The notes below the pieces were generated by a model. The model was not told where the DNA came from, did no database searches, and saw only the letters and a program-made list of their open reading frames with translations. Both the position numbers and the translations under genes were made by a program. A stretch of 64,000 bases of DNA from Salimicrobium humidisoli (lineage in GTDB: Bacteria > Bacillota > Bacilli > Bacillales > Halobacillaceae): contig NZ_NSGH01000001.1 of assembly GCF_002295105.1 (NCBI RefSeq), forward strand, positions 213,351 to 277,350, given 5' to 3'. The number at the start of each line of letters is the position of its first letter. Positions within the stretch are counted from its first letter, which is position 1. This document shows positions 16,121-23,687 of the stretch, piece after piece.

Positions 16121-16606
16121 TTAAATGAACAGGTTGATGGCTCCGTCTTCACCTTCACCGATATAAGCAGCAACGCCGCCGTATTCAATATCATCGAGAA
16201 GTTCTTCTTTTCTGAGCCCTAAAAGATCCATCGTCATGGTGCAGGCGATCAGGTTAATGTCCTGTTCCTGAGCCATTTCTATCAAGTCTTCGACGGGCAT
16301 GGCATTGTGCTTCTTCATAACGTCTTTGATCATTTTCTGACCGAAACCGCCGAAGTTCATTTTGGATATGCCCATTCGTTTGGCCCCGCGCGGCATCATA
16401 CGACCGAACATTTTTTCAAGTCTTGATTTGTTCTCGATGAGCATCTTGTCGTCCTTACGCAGGGCGTTCAGTCCCCAGAACGTGTGGAAAATGGTCACAT
16501 CGTGATCATAGGCTGCAGCACCGTTTGCGATGATGTAGGCAGCCATTGCCTTATCGTAATCTCCACTGAATAGAATAATGTTGGTTTTTTTGTTTTCGGA
16601 TGACAT
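16121..16606 (-). CDS. DsrE/DsrF-like family sulfur-transfer protein
   Basis: A 161-residue DsrE-fold protein (DsrE/DsrF/DrsH-like family, sometimes named peroxiredoxin family). The N-terminal strand IILFSGDYDKAMAAYIIANGA and the C-terminal cysteine region INLIACTMTMDLLGL with a single conserved Cys are typical; the cysteine probably carries persulfide sulfur passed on from TusA or rhodanese. AAGGAGG precedes the ATG. It is the first structural gene of the operon after the repressor, with a CstR-type palindrome just upstream. Confidence 0.85.
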   Translation of the reverse strand: MSSENKKTNIILFSGDYDKAMAAYIIANGAAAYDHDVTIFHTFWGLNALRKDDKMLIENKSRLEKMFGRMMPRGAKRMGISKMNFGGFGQKMIKDVMKKHNAMPVEDLIEMAQEQDINLIACTMTMDLLGLRKEELLDDIEYGGVAAYIGEGEDGAINLFI

Positions 16607-16621
16607 GATTATTTCCTCCTT

Positions 16622-16637
16622 ATACCTATAGGGGTAT
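16622..16637. promoter_or_regulatory. CstR-type operator before the DsrE operon
   Basis: 16-bp palindrome ATACCTATAGGGGTAT (arms ATACC and GGTAT) between the repressor stop codon and the DsrE ribosome binding site. Confidence 0.65.
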
Positions 16638-16655
16638 TATTTTATTGAAAAAAAT

Positions 16656-16913
16656 TTACCTGCTTTTCACGAGAAGCTGGACTGCTTCGTTGATTGCAAC
16701 TTCCTGATCTTCCTTATTTTCTTCCTCTCTGACACATGCTACGAGATTGGAACTTACGAGCACGCCGATGGAACGGTCGATAGCGCTGCGGGAGGCTGAG
16801 AGCTGGGTGATAACGTCCTTGCAATCTTTTCCTTCTTCCATCATCTTCAGTACACCCCGAAGCTGACCTTCCAGACGTTTTATTCTGTTTATTTCTTTGT
16901 TGCTGTATTCCAT
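16656..16913 (-). CDS. cstR: CsoR/FrmR-family repressor, CstR-type (persulfide sensing)
   Basis: An 85-residue all-helical repressor of the CsoR family. Cys31 (KDCKDVITQLSASRSA) and Cys60 (NLVACVRE) match the two reactive cysteines of CstR, which form di- to tetrasulfide links when exposed to persulfides. The copper ligands of true CsoR (the His before the second Cys, HTHHC) are missing: the sequence there is SSNLVAC. This argues for sulfur sensing and not copper. The genes around it are all sulfur-transfer genes, and palindromes ATACC-N6-GGTAT lie at its own promoters and near its neighbours. Confidence 0.88.
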   Translation of the reverse strand: MEYSNKEINRIKRLEGQLRGVLKMMEEGKDCKDVITQLSASRSAIDRSIGVLVSSNLVACVREEENKEDQEVAINEAVQLLVKSR

Positions 16914-16945
16914 CTGTCTTCCCTCCCTTAGCGAGAATGATTTTT

Positions 16946-16974
16946 ATTTTATACATACGGGGGTATATTGTCAA
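16946..16974 (-). promoter_or_regulatory. cstR promoter P1 with operator in the spacer
   Basis: On the minus strand TTGACA (16974-16969) and TAAAAT (16951-16946) are separated by exactly 17 bases, and the spacer holds the operator-like sequence at 16951-16966 (ATACATACGGGGGTAT on the plus strand). Repressor binding there would block RNA polymerase directly. Confidence 0.75.
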
Positions 16975-17027
16975 CGAAAAAAATTTGCTGTTGAATGTAA
17001 GGTGATTTCTTTTAATCAACTAAGTGC

Positions 17028-17056
17028 ATCTTATACCCCTGCAGGTATTTTGTCAA
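17028..17056 (-). promoter_or_regulatory. cstR promoter P2 with operator in the spacer
   Basis: A second minus-strand promoter, TTGACA (17056-17051), 17-base spacer, TAAGAT (17033-17028). Its spacer contains the palindrome ATACCCCTGCAGGTAT (17033-17048, plus strand). It reads toward cstR, giving a longer leader than P1. Confidence 0.7.
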
Positions 17057-17096
17057 CAGGATATGCTTATTTTATTTGAGATCTCCGGAGAAAAAG

Positions 17097-17121
17097 AAAA
17101 ACCCAAAAGGAGGTTTTAAGC
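17097..17121 (-). terminator. Weak terminator after the DUF302 gene
   Basis: On the minus strand AAAACC and GGTTTT flank a short loop and are followed by a T-rich stretch (TTTTTCTTTTT). The stem is short, so some read-through into cstR is possible. Confidence 0.4.
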
Positions 17122-17499
17122 TGCGTTATCGATGCAGACTTTCAGACGTTCTTCAATATCGGCCGCTACATCTTTGATTTCTTTATCATCGATCATTTCC
17201 ATAAGGGCCGTAGGTTTCGGCATACCGATTTTAATCTGCCCCTGATCGTTGTATACGACCATTTTACATGGGAGGAAGTAGCCTGCGAGGAGATCTTTTT
17301 CGAGGATGTGTTTAGCTTCTTTCGGGTTACATACTTCAAGTATGCGGTAATCCGTATCGAAGTCGAGACCTTTTCCCTGAAGAGTCTCTTTCACATCGAA
17401 GTTCCATAGTACGCCGAACTGCGCTTCCTGAAGGCTTGCCTGAAGACTTTCTACCGCTTCTTCGAGGTTTTTATCCGTTTCTACTGTATAGTGGAACAT
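17116..17499 (-). CDS. DUF302 domain protein
   Basis: A 127-residue protein that is almost entirely a DUF302 domain: VETDKNLEEAVESLQASLQEAQFGVLWNFD at the N-terminus, RILEVCNPKEAKHILEKD in the centre and LLAGYFLPCKMVVYNDQGQIKIGMPKP. Two cysteines (in EVCNP and LPCKM) are in the usual positions. The biochemical function is unknown, but such genes often sit beside sulfur-transfer and thioredoxin genes. AAGGAG precedes the ATG and a CstR-type palindrome lies 40 bases upstream, so it probably belongs to the persulfide regulon. Confidence 0.85.
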   Translation of the reverse strand: MFHYTVETDKNLEEAVESLQASLQEAQFGVLWNFDVKETLQGKGLDFDTDYRILEVCNPKEAKHILEKDLLAGYFLPCKMVVYNDQGQIKIGMPKPTALMEMIDDKEIKDVAADIEERLKVCIDNAA

Positions 17500-17537
17500 G
17501 TAGCATCACTCCTTTTTGTAGTATTTCTCAAATAAGT

Positions 17538-17553
17538 GTACCCTCACAGGTAT
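17538..17553. promoter_or_regulatory. CstR-type operator before the DUF302 gene
   Basis: 16-bp sequence GTACCCTCACAGGTAT with arms TACC and GGTA matching the other operators; located 39-54 bases upstream of the DUF302 start. Confidence 0.55.
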
Positions 17554-17631
17554 ATAAATAAACACGTGAAGTTCATTCATTATTCACAAAAGGAAAAGAG
17601 TATTATGGTATAAAGGAGAGGGAGGGAGCTT

Positions 17632-18231
17632 ATGTTTGTGCCTCCATATTTGATTATAAGATTAACTGCTTTACTGGTAAGCACAGGTGTGTTCCGGTTT
17701 GCACGGACAGGCATCAAGGGAAAAAAGGAGGTCTTTTCAAAGGGAACGACCCTGCTGACTACGTTTTTCCTGGTGTTTTTCGGCAGTAAGCTGGTTACTA
17801 CCTTTCCTATGGTATTTGATTACCCGGTGACGGTACTGAGTTATCCGAGCGGTACGCTTGAGTTCTACATAGCGTCGGTCGCCGCGGCTATTCATGCTTT
17901 CCGGCTGAAGGTGAGCAAAGACGAACTGTACGGAATAACTGTTCTTCTTTCGGGTTCGTTTTTCTTCTACTATATTGGAAGTATAATAATTATGGGAGAT
18001 AACGCATTACATGAACTCGTTATATGGTTTATTATCTATGCGGGGATTCTTTTATGGAAGAATTACTGGTCAGCCCTGTTAGGAAGTGTGATGCTTGCTG
18101 CGGGTGCTGTCAGTCTGATCGTCCCGGTACTTGATATTATGGGGGTGCCGGTGGACGCCGGGTATTATTTTGTAATCGCTGCCGGCGTGTTCATTATGGA
18201 CAGGGGGGTATTTAAATGGAAGCGGACGTAA
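17632..18231 (+). CDS. Polytopic membrane protein preceding ccdA
   Basis: A 199-residue protein with about six transmembrane helices and few charged residues outside loops. I recognise no family motif. It begins with a strong GGGAGGGAG ribosome binding site and its end overlaps the ccdA start by 16 bases, so the two are translationally coupled. With ccdA and the TlpA-like thioredoxin it forms a three-gene unit inside the sulfur island; a role with CcdA in delivering or accepting thiols across the membrane is possible but only inferred from position. Confidence 0.72.
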   Translation: MFVPPYLIIRLTALLVSTGVFRFARTGIKGKKEVFSKGTTLLTTFFLVFFGSKLVTTFPMVFDYPVTVLSYPSGTLEFYIASVAAAIHAFRLKVSKDELYGITVLLSGSFFFYYIGSIIIMGDNALHELVIWFIIYAGILLWKNYWSALLGSVMLAAGAVSLIVPVLDIMGVPVDAGYYFVIAAGVFIMDRGVFKWKRT

Positions 18232-18980
18232 CGTTTTGGCTGGCTTTCGGGGCGGGTGTTTTATCTTTTCTTTCGCCGTGTACGCTGCCGATTTTCCCGG
18301 CCTATTTATCATATATTACAGGTATGAGTGTGAAAGACATACAGGATCAGAACAATCCTCAAATAAGGAAAAAAGTCCTTCTGCATTCGGTTTTCTTCCT
18401 CATCGGTGTGGCAACGGTTTTCCTGAGCCTCGGGTTCGGGGCATCGCTTGCCGGCCAATGGATGCAGGGAGTACTCACCGGGGATTCCGGAGTTTTCCTG
18501 CAGCGGATCGCCGGCGTCTTCATTATCGTGATGGGGCTGTTCGTAGCAGGATGGATCAACTTCTCCTGGCTGATGCGGGAGAAGAGGTTCTCCGTTAAGC
18601 CGAAGAGGACCCTCGGGTATACCGGTTCCGTATTTACGGGGCTTGGATTTGCAGCCGGATGGACGCCGTGTATCGGCCCGATTTTCGGCTCGATTCTCGT
18701 ACTTGCAGCCAGCAACCCGACGCAGGGGATGGTTTACAGCGTGTTTTATGTGCTCGGTTTCGCTTTGCCGTTTCTGATTTTCTCATTCTTCGTTGGTTCT
18801 GCAAGAGCGGTAGTACGCTACAGCCAGATATTCATGAAAGTCGGAGGCAGCCTCATGGTGGTGATGGGGGTAATGCTATATACGGGTCAGCTCACGAGAA
18901 TATCCAATATGCTTCTCCGCATGGTGCAGGACACCTGGCTTTCTAACCTGGGTACAATTATATTCAGGGGGATATTGTAG
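18216..18980 (+). CDS. ccdA: CcdA-type thiol-disulfide transmembrane transporter
   Basis: A 254-residue membrane protein with about six helices. Two motif cysteines sit in LSPCTLPIFPAYLSYITG (helix 1) and GWTPCIGPIFGSIL (helix 4), the pair that carries reducing equivalents from cytoplasmic thioredoxin to the outside. GGGGGG lies just before the ATG. The next gene is a TlpA/ResA-like thioredoxin, the usual partner, with the stop TAG sharing one base with its GTG start. In this sulfur island the reductant may serve extracytoplasmic cysteines or thioether/persulfide reduction as well as cytochrome c assembly. Confidence 0.93.
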   Translation: MEADVTFWLAFGAGVLSFLSPCTLPIFPAYLSYITGMSVKDIQDQNNPQIRKKVLLHSVFFLIGVATVFLSLGFGASLAGQWMQGVLTGDSGVFLQRIAGVFIIVMGLFVAGWINFSWLMREKRFSVKPKRTLGYTGSVFTGLGFAAGWTPCIGPIFGSILVLAASNPTQGMVYSVFYVLGFALPFLIFSFFVGSARAVVRYSQIFMKVGGSLMVVMGVMLYTGQLTRISNMLLRMVQDTWLSNLGTIIFRGIL

Positions 18981-19552
18981 TGAAGAAATGGATTGTAATT
19001 GCAGTCGTTGTAGTATTGTTCGGCTGGGCTCTTTACGACCTTCTGTATGAACCGGAAGAGACGGCGACACAGGAAAGTGGAGATACAGTGATGACAGCCG
19101 AAGGACCGGATGGCCAGAAGGATTCTTCAAGTTTTGAAAAAGGGGAACCGGCTCCTGGCTTTACGCTTCCGACATTAAGTGGAAAAGAGATGAGCCTCTC
19201 CGACTATCGGGGAACCCCGGTAATTGTGAACTTCTGGGGCACATGGTGCCCGCCGTGTCGTGCAGAAATGCCGGATATGGAAGAAGTGTACAGCTCCAGG
19301 GATGATTTTGAAATACTTGCGGTGAACCTTACGGAAACAGAAGCGACAAGAAATGATGTAAGTCAGTTTGCGGGAGAGTTCGACCTTTCATTTCCTGTAT
19401 TACTTGATCGTAATTCAGACGTGATGGCTAAATATGAGGTAGGGCCTGTACCGACTTCCGTGTTTATAGATAAGGAAGGGAAAGTCCAGTCTGTGATTCT
19501 CGGAGCTATGAACAAAGACTTGATGGAACAGAGGCTCGAAGAAATGAAATAG
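18980..19552 (+). CDS. Membrane-anchored TlpA/ResA-like thioredoxin
   Basis: A 190-residue protein with an N-terminal signal anchor (about residues 4-22), an acidic linker and a thioredoxin domain of the TlpA/ResA type. Active site WGTWCPPCRAEMP and the cis-proline segment VGPVPTSVFIDKEG are intact. It acts outside the membrane and is re-reduced by CcdA, the gene immediately before it. ResA proteins reduce the haem-binding cysteines of apocytochrome c, needed for the ba3 oxidase donor encoded elsewhere; a sulfur-detoxification role is an alternative because of the neighbours. Confidence 0.87.
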   Translation: MKKWIVIAVVVVLFGWALYDLLYEPEETATQESGDTVMTAEGPDGQKDSSSFEKGEPAPGFTLPTLSGKEMSLSDYRGTPVIVNFWGTWCPPCRAEMPDMEEVYSSRDDFEILAVNLTETEATRNDVSQFAGEFDLSFPVLLDRNSDVMAKYEVGPVPTSVFIDKEGKVQSVILGAMNKDLMEQRLEEMK

Positions 19553-19587
19553 GTTTAATGATTTTCCGGAATGGATATACCTCTAAT

Positions 19588-19603
19588 ATACCCCGTGCGG
19601 TAG
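19588..19603. promoter_or_regulatory. CstR-type operator before the CstB-like gene
   Basis: 16-bp sequence ATACCCCGTGCGGTAG, arms ATACC and GGTA, 30 bases upstream of the start codon at 19633; a partial second copy (ATACCTCTAATAT) lies just before it. Confidence 0.6.
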
Positions 19604-19632
19604 TGAAAAATAACAATAGGAGGTCAATTTCT

Positions 19633-21042
19633 ATGCTACTGAAACATTTTTATGATGATAATCTGGCGCAGGCGTCTTATCTCGTCGGTTGTCAGGCAAC
19701 CGGTGAGGCAGTAGTCATCGACCCTGCACGCGAGATTGAACCTTATATCAAAGAAGCGAACGAGAACGGTTTGACCATCAAAGGTGCCCTTGAAACTCAT
19801 ATCCACGCGGATTTCGTTTCCGGAGGCCGTGAAATGGCAGAGCGTCTCGGAGCTGTGCTGTACGTCTCCGATGAAGGGGATGACGACTGGAAGTACGAAA
19901 ATATCGATCACCTTCCTCATCAGCTTCTGAAAGACGGAGACGAAGTGAAAGTGGGGAACGTCACGATCGGCGTTCTTCATACACCGGGTCACACACCGGA
20001 GAGTCTGTCGTTCACTCTGAAAGACGGCGGAACGGATAACGCCATGGGCGTCTTCACCGGTGATTTCCTCTTTGTCGGCGATGTCGGTCGTCCGGATCTC
20101 CTGGATAAAGCTGCAGGAGCTGAAGGTACTGCAGAAAAAGGCGGACAGCAGATGTTTGAATCTCTTCAGAAATTCAGTGAACTTCCGGATTATCTGCAAA
20201 TCTGGCCAGGTCACGGAGCAGGCAGTGCCTGCGGTAAGTCTCTAGGTGCCGTGCCACAGTCCACCCTCGGATATGAAAAGAAAGAAAACTGGGTGTTCAG
20301 TCATACGGATGCCGATGAGTTCGTGAGAGAGCTGACGGACGAACAGCCGGCACCTCCGGTTTATTTCGCCGAAATGAAAAAGGTGAACAAATCCGGCCCG
20401 GGAATCGTACGTGACCTTAATGATCCGAAACGTATCGATAATCCGAAAGAGCTTGAGGAAGCGATCGATAACGGTGTCCAGGTTCTCGATACCCGTGACT
20501 CCGCCCGTTTTGCGAAGAATCACGTGAAAGGAACATTTAATATTCCGATCAACAAAGCCTTCGCTAACTGGGCCGGATGGCTCGTGGATTACGACCGGGA
20601 TCTTTATATCCTTACCGATGAGAAAGATCACCACGAAGTTCTGACAGCCCTCCGCTCGATCGGAATCGACAATGTCACCCATTATATGGATGCTACTCAG
20701 GCAGTCACTATGAGTGACCGTACGGAGCACTATCACAACGTAACTCCGGAAGAGTCGGTATCGATGATCGAGAATGGAGAAGCGAAAGTGCTCGACGTCC
20801 GGTCCGAGGAAGAATATGAAGAAGCACACATTGAAGGTGCCGCTCACATTTATCTCGGAGAGTTACCGGATAAGATCGACGAAGTGCCGTCAGATCGTCC
20901 GCTCGTTGTTCAGTGCGGCTCCGGCGTGCGCTCGGCTATAGCTACAAGTGTTCTCCAGGCGAACGGCATCACCGATATCCGTAATATGGATGGCGGTTTC
21001 GGTCTATGGAAGAAACAGGTCAATAAACTGATCGAAGCATAA
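19633..21042 (+). CDS. cstB: CstB-like persulfide dioxygenase-sulfurtransferase
   Basis: A 469-residue three-domain protein. Residues about 1-245 are an ETHE1-type metallo-beta-lactamase domain (ETHIHADFVSGGREMAERLG, HTPGHTPESLS, IWPGHGAGSACG). A pseudo-rhodanese of about 90 residues follows (VLDTRDSARFAKNHVKG) without active-site Cys, then a C-terminal rhodanese with Cys in LVVQCGSGVRSA. This is the architecture of CstB, which oxidises persulfides and releases thiosulfate. The frame is open from 19558, but AGGAGG eight bases before the ATG at 19633 gives the right N-terminus (MLLKHFYDDNLAQASY). It probably answers to the CstR-type repressor through the palindrome upstream. Confidence 0.92.
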   Translation: MLLKHFYDDNLAQASYLVGCQATGEAVVIDPAREIEPYIKEANENGLTIKGALETHIHADFVSGGREMAERLGAVLYVSDEGDDDWKYENIDHLPHQLLKDGDEVKVGNVTIGVLHTPGHTPESLSFTLKDGGTDNAMGVFTGDFLFVGDVGRPDLLDKAAGAEGTAEKGGQQMFESLQKFSELPDYLQIWPGHGAGSACGKSLGAVPQSTLGYEKKENWVFSHTDADEFVRELTDEQPAPPVYFAEMKKVNKSGPGIVRDLNDPKRIDNPKELEEAIDNGVQVLDTRDSARFAKNHVKGTFNIPINKAFANWAGWLVDYDRDLYILTDEKDHHEVLTALRSIGIDNVTHYMDATQAVTMSDRTEHYHNVTPEESVSMIENGEAKVLDVRSEEEYEEAHIEGAAHIYLGELPDKIDEVPSDRPLVVQCGSGVRSAIATSVLQANGITDIRNMDGGFGLWKKQVNKLIEA

Positions 21043-21050
21043 CACTGCCA

Positions 21051-21078
21051 AAAGTCCCCGGCCCGGGGCCTTTTTTTT
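21051..21078 (+). terminator. Terminator after cstB
   Basis: Stem AAAGTCCCCGG / CCGGGGCCTTT with one mismatch, short loop and eight Ts. Confidence 0.9.
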
Positions 21079-21161
21079 GGTCGCCGGGGAGAAGCTCCGT
21101 TCCGGTGGACGAAGGGGTGCGTATGTATTAGAATATAGTCGTAGAGAGGACGTGAATAACA

Positions 21162-21917
21162 ATGGAAGATAATATAAGATTGATTGCTCTGGATATGGAC
21201 GGCACACTTCTGAAAAATGAGTCCGAAATATCCGAGGAAAACAAAAGAGCTATAGAGCGGGCGAAAGACGCAGGAATCCACGTGATCGTGAGTACCGGGC
21301 GCCCGATAGGTCACTGTCGCAGCCTGGTCCGGTCGCTCGGGGATTCCGAGTACATCGTTACTGTCAACGGCGGGGAAATATACGACGGAGATTTTAATCT
21401 GGTGACGCGTGAAGTACTCGGCATGGAAGAAGTGAAGCGGCTGTGGGAAATACAGAGAGAATATGGCGTACGTCTCTGGACGTCCACGGTGGAAGGAGCT
21501 TTCGATTCCGATTATAAATTTGAGAAACCGATCGAAGAGTATGAATGGCTGAAAATCGGTCTGGAAGTGCCGGATGAAGACGTCCGGAACGTCATTCTCA
21601 AAGAAGTGACGTCCAACCCTGCGCTTGAAGTGACGAATTCGAGCCCCGTAAATATAGAAATCAACCCGGCCGGAGTGAGTAAGGCGGCTGCTCTTCATAA
21701 AATAAGCGGCTTGCTCGGTTTTTCCCTGAACGAAGTGATGGCAGTGGGAGACAGTCTGAATGACCTTGCCATGATTAAAGAAGCGGGTATCGGTGTAGCG
21801 ATGGGGAACGCTCAGGAAGAAGTGAAACAGGAAGCGGATCTGGTTACGGAAACGAACGTGGAGAACGGAGTAGCCAGCGTTATAAATCGTGTAGTAGATG
21901 CAAAAGCGGGAGTTTAA
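21162..21917 (+). CDS. Cof-type HAD-IIB phosphatase
   Basis: A 251-residue HAD-superfamily hydrolase of the Cof/IIB class. Motif I is LIALDMDGTLLKN (nucleophile Asp), motif II VIVSTGRP, motif III a Lys in GVSKAAALH and motif IV VMAVGDSLNDLAMI. Members dephosphorylate sugar phosphates, nucleotides or flavin precursors; the substrate cannot be told from sequence. AGAGGA upstream supports the ATG. It is monocistronic with its own terminator. Confidence 0.92.
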   Translation: MEDNIRLIALDMDGTLLKNESEISEENKRAIERAKDAGIHVIVSTGRPIGHCRSLVRSLGDSEYIVTVNGGEIYDGDFNLVTREVLGMEEVKRLWEIQREYGVRLWTSTVEGAFDSDYKFEKPIEEYEWLKIGLEVPDEDVRNVILKEVTSNPALEVTNSSPVNIEINPAGVSKAAALHKISGLLGFSLNEVMAVGDSLNDLAMIKEAGIGVAMGNAQEEVKQEADLVTETNVENGVASVINRVVDAKAGV

Positions 21918-21934
21918 GACTCCTGCTTTTTTTT
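21902..21934 (+). terminator. Terminator after the HAD phosphatase gene
   Basis: Stem AAAAGCGGGAGT / ACTCCTGCTTTT with a 5-base loop containing the TAA stop, followed by eight Ts. Confidence 0.9.
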
Positions 21935-22008
21935 GAAGGAAATGCAACCTCCCTGTCGAATATATGTAATATGAAAGAAATCTGAATTTTTAGATAAGGG
22001 GTGGAGAG

Positions 22009-23553
22009 ATGGGACCGACACTGAAGTCGATGTTCGATCAGACAGCAGCTAAATTTCCCGAAAGAGAAGGACTGGCGGATGAACGTATCAATGTAAGGTG
22101 GACGTATGGAGAATGGAAGGAAGAAGTGAACAGATTTGCCCACACATTGCAGGATAACGGTATATCAAAAGGGGATGTAGTATCCACTGTTCTTTTTAAC
22201 ACGTCGGAGTTTATGACGGTGTTATTTGCCTGTGCCAGGCTGGGTGCGGTGTTTAATCCGATTAACTTCAGACTGACAGAAAAGGAGATCGCTTTTATTC
22301 TGGCGGATGCAGAGCCGAAAGTGGTTGTGTATGAACGGGCGACGAGCCCTCAAGTGGATCCCGTTCAGGAAGATATGACAGATGTTCAATTCTGGTCCAT
22401 TGATGAGAAAGACGGGAAAGGGGAGTATCTCTACAGCAAACTGTCTTCCGAAGTGACGAATGTGGAAACGGAGCTCGACGAAGACGACACGTATGCAATC
22501 ATGTACACATCGGGCACGACAGGGAAACCGAAAGGCGTGCTTCACACGCACAGGGATATGGTGGACCAGGCGATGGCTATGGCTCTGACCTTGCGTCTCA
22601 CCGCAGCTGATAAAGGCCTGTCCATCGGTCCTATGTTTCACTGTGCCGAACTTCACTGTGCGATTTTCCCGAGAATTCTTGTAGGTGCCGGAAATGCGAT
22701 TCTGCATCATTACGACCCGAAAGAAACGATAAGGCTGGTGAGGGAAGAAGGGATCACCACGATGTTCGGGGCTCCGACTATGTGGCACATGATGATTCAG
22801 GAGGAATTCACGAAAGAGGATATAACCACGCTGCGTCAGGGCCTCTACGGCGGAGCACCCATGCCCCCGTCCCTTACGAGAGAGTTGTATGACGTGCTCG
22901 GTATCGGTCTTGTACAGGCTTATGGGATGACGGAAATGGGTCCTGCCATTACGGTACAGATGGAGGATGAACAGATAAAGAAAGCCGGTTCGGCCGGTAA
23001 ACCCCTGGTGAATCAGGAAATCCGTATCATCAGATCGGAAGATGAGGAGAGCGGGACCCCCGACGACATATGCGCCCCCGGCGAACTTGGTGAAATCATC
23101 GTGCGCGGGCCGAGTATGATGAAAGGATATTATAAACGACCGGAAGCGACAGAGAAGTCGATACGGGACGGATGGTATTACTCCGGAGATGTAGGGATGA
23201 TGGACGAGGAAGGCTACCTCTGGGTCCGGGACCGGGTGAAAGATATGATCATTTCCGGAGGAGAGAATATCTATTCCCGGGAAGTGGAAGATGCTCTGAG
23301 CGACCACCCGGCTGTCGAAGATGCTGCCGTAGTAGGGGAGCCGGATGCGAAATGGGGAGAGCAGGTCGTAGCTTTTATCGTGAAAAAAGAGGAGGTTACC
23401 GCTCAGGAAATCGATGAATTTCTTTTGTCGGGGAATAGGCTTTCCCGGTACAAGCGGCCGAAACGGTACGAGTTTGTTGAAGAGCTTCCGAGAAATGCCA
23501 GCGGAAAACTTCAGAAATTCAAATTACGGGAAGAAGCTGTCAAAACGAAATAA
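22009..23553 (+). CDS. AMP-dependent acyl-CoA synthetase (fatty acid-CoA ligase family)
   Basis: A 514-residue ANL-superfamily enzyme that activates a carboxylic acid as acyl-AMP and then acyl-CoA. P-loop motif YTSGTTGKPKGVLHTH, A5-type motif QAYGMTEMGP, A7 motif YYSGDVGMMDEEGYLWV, hinge DRVKDMIISGGENIYSREVE and the catalytic Lys near the end (RNASGKLQKFKLR) are all present. The length and motifs match long/medium-chain fatty acid-CoA ligases, but chain-length preference is not readable. GGTGGAGAG precedes the ATG. It is a single gene closed by a terminator. Confidence 0.92.
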   Translation: MGPTLKSMFDQTAAKFPEREGLADERINVRWTYGEWKEEVNRFAHTLQDNGISKGDVVSTVLFNTSEFMTVLFACARLGAVFNPINFRLTEKEIAFILADAEPKVVVYERATSPQVDPVQEDMTDVQFWSIDEKDGKGEYLYSKLSSEVTNVETELDEDDTYAIMYTSGTTGKPKGVLHTHRDMVDQAMAMALTLRLTAADKGLSIGPMFHCAELHCAIFPRILVGAGNAILHHYDPKETIRLVREEGITTMFGAPTMWHMMIQEEFTKEDITTLRQGLYGGAPMPPSLTRELYDVLGIGLVQAYGMTEMGPAITVQMEDEQIKKAGSAGKPLVNQEIRIIRSEDEESGTPDDICAPGELGEIIVRGPSMMKGYYKRPEATEKSIRDGWYYSGDVGMMDEEGYLWVRDRVKDMIISGGENIYSREVEDALSDHPAVEDAAVVGEPDAKWGEQVVAFIVKKEEVTAQEIDEFLLSGNRLSRYKRPKRYEFVEELPRNASGKLQKFKLREEAVKTK

Positions 23554-23566
23554 GACGATGCTACAG

Positions 23567-23608
23567 AACCTGGTGCATGGGAGGTATCCTTTCTGCACCG
23601 GGTTTTTA
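23567..23608 (+). terminator. Terminator after the acyl-CoA synthetase gene
   Basis: Stem AACCTGGTGCA / TGCACCGGGTT with a 16-base loop and T run. Confidence 0.88.
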
Positions 23609-23687
23609 AGTCGGAATAGGCATAATAGTTTCTGTTTTCCTTCTTTTTCCTTATAATTGGAAGAAAGAGACGGAAAAGAGGCGGATT

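Noticed and set aside
22222..23307. 361-codon minus-strand frame
   Set aside because: It is wholly antisense to the acyl-CoA synthetase, whose motifs are intact; its composition is that of a mirror frame.
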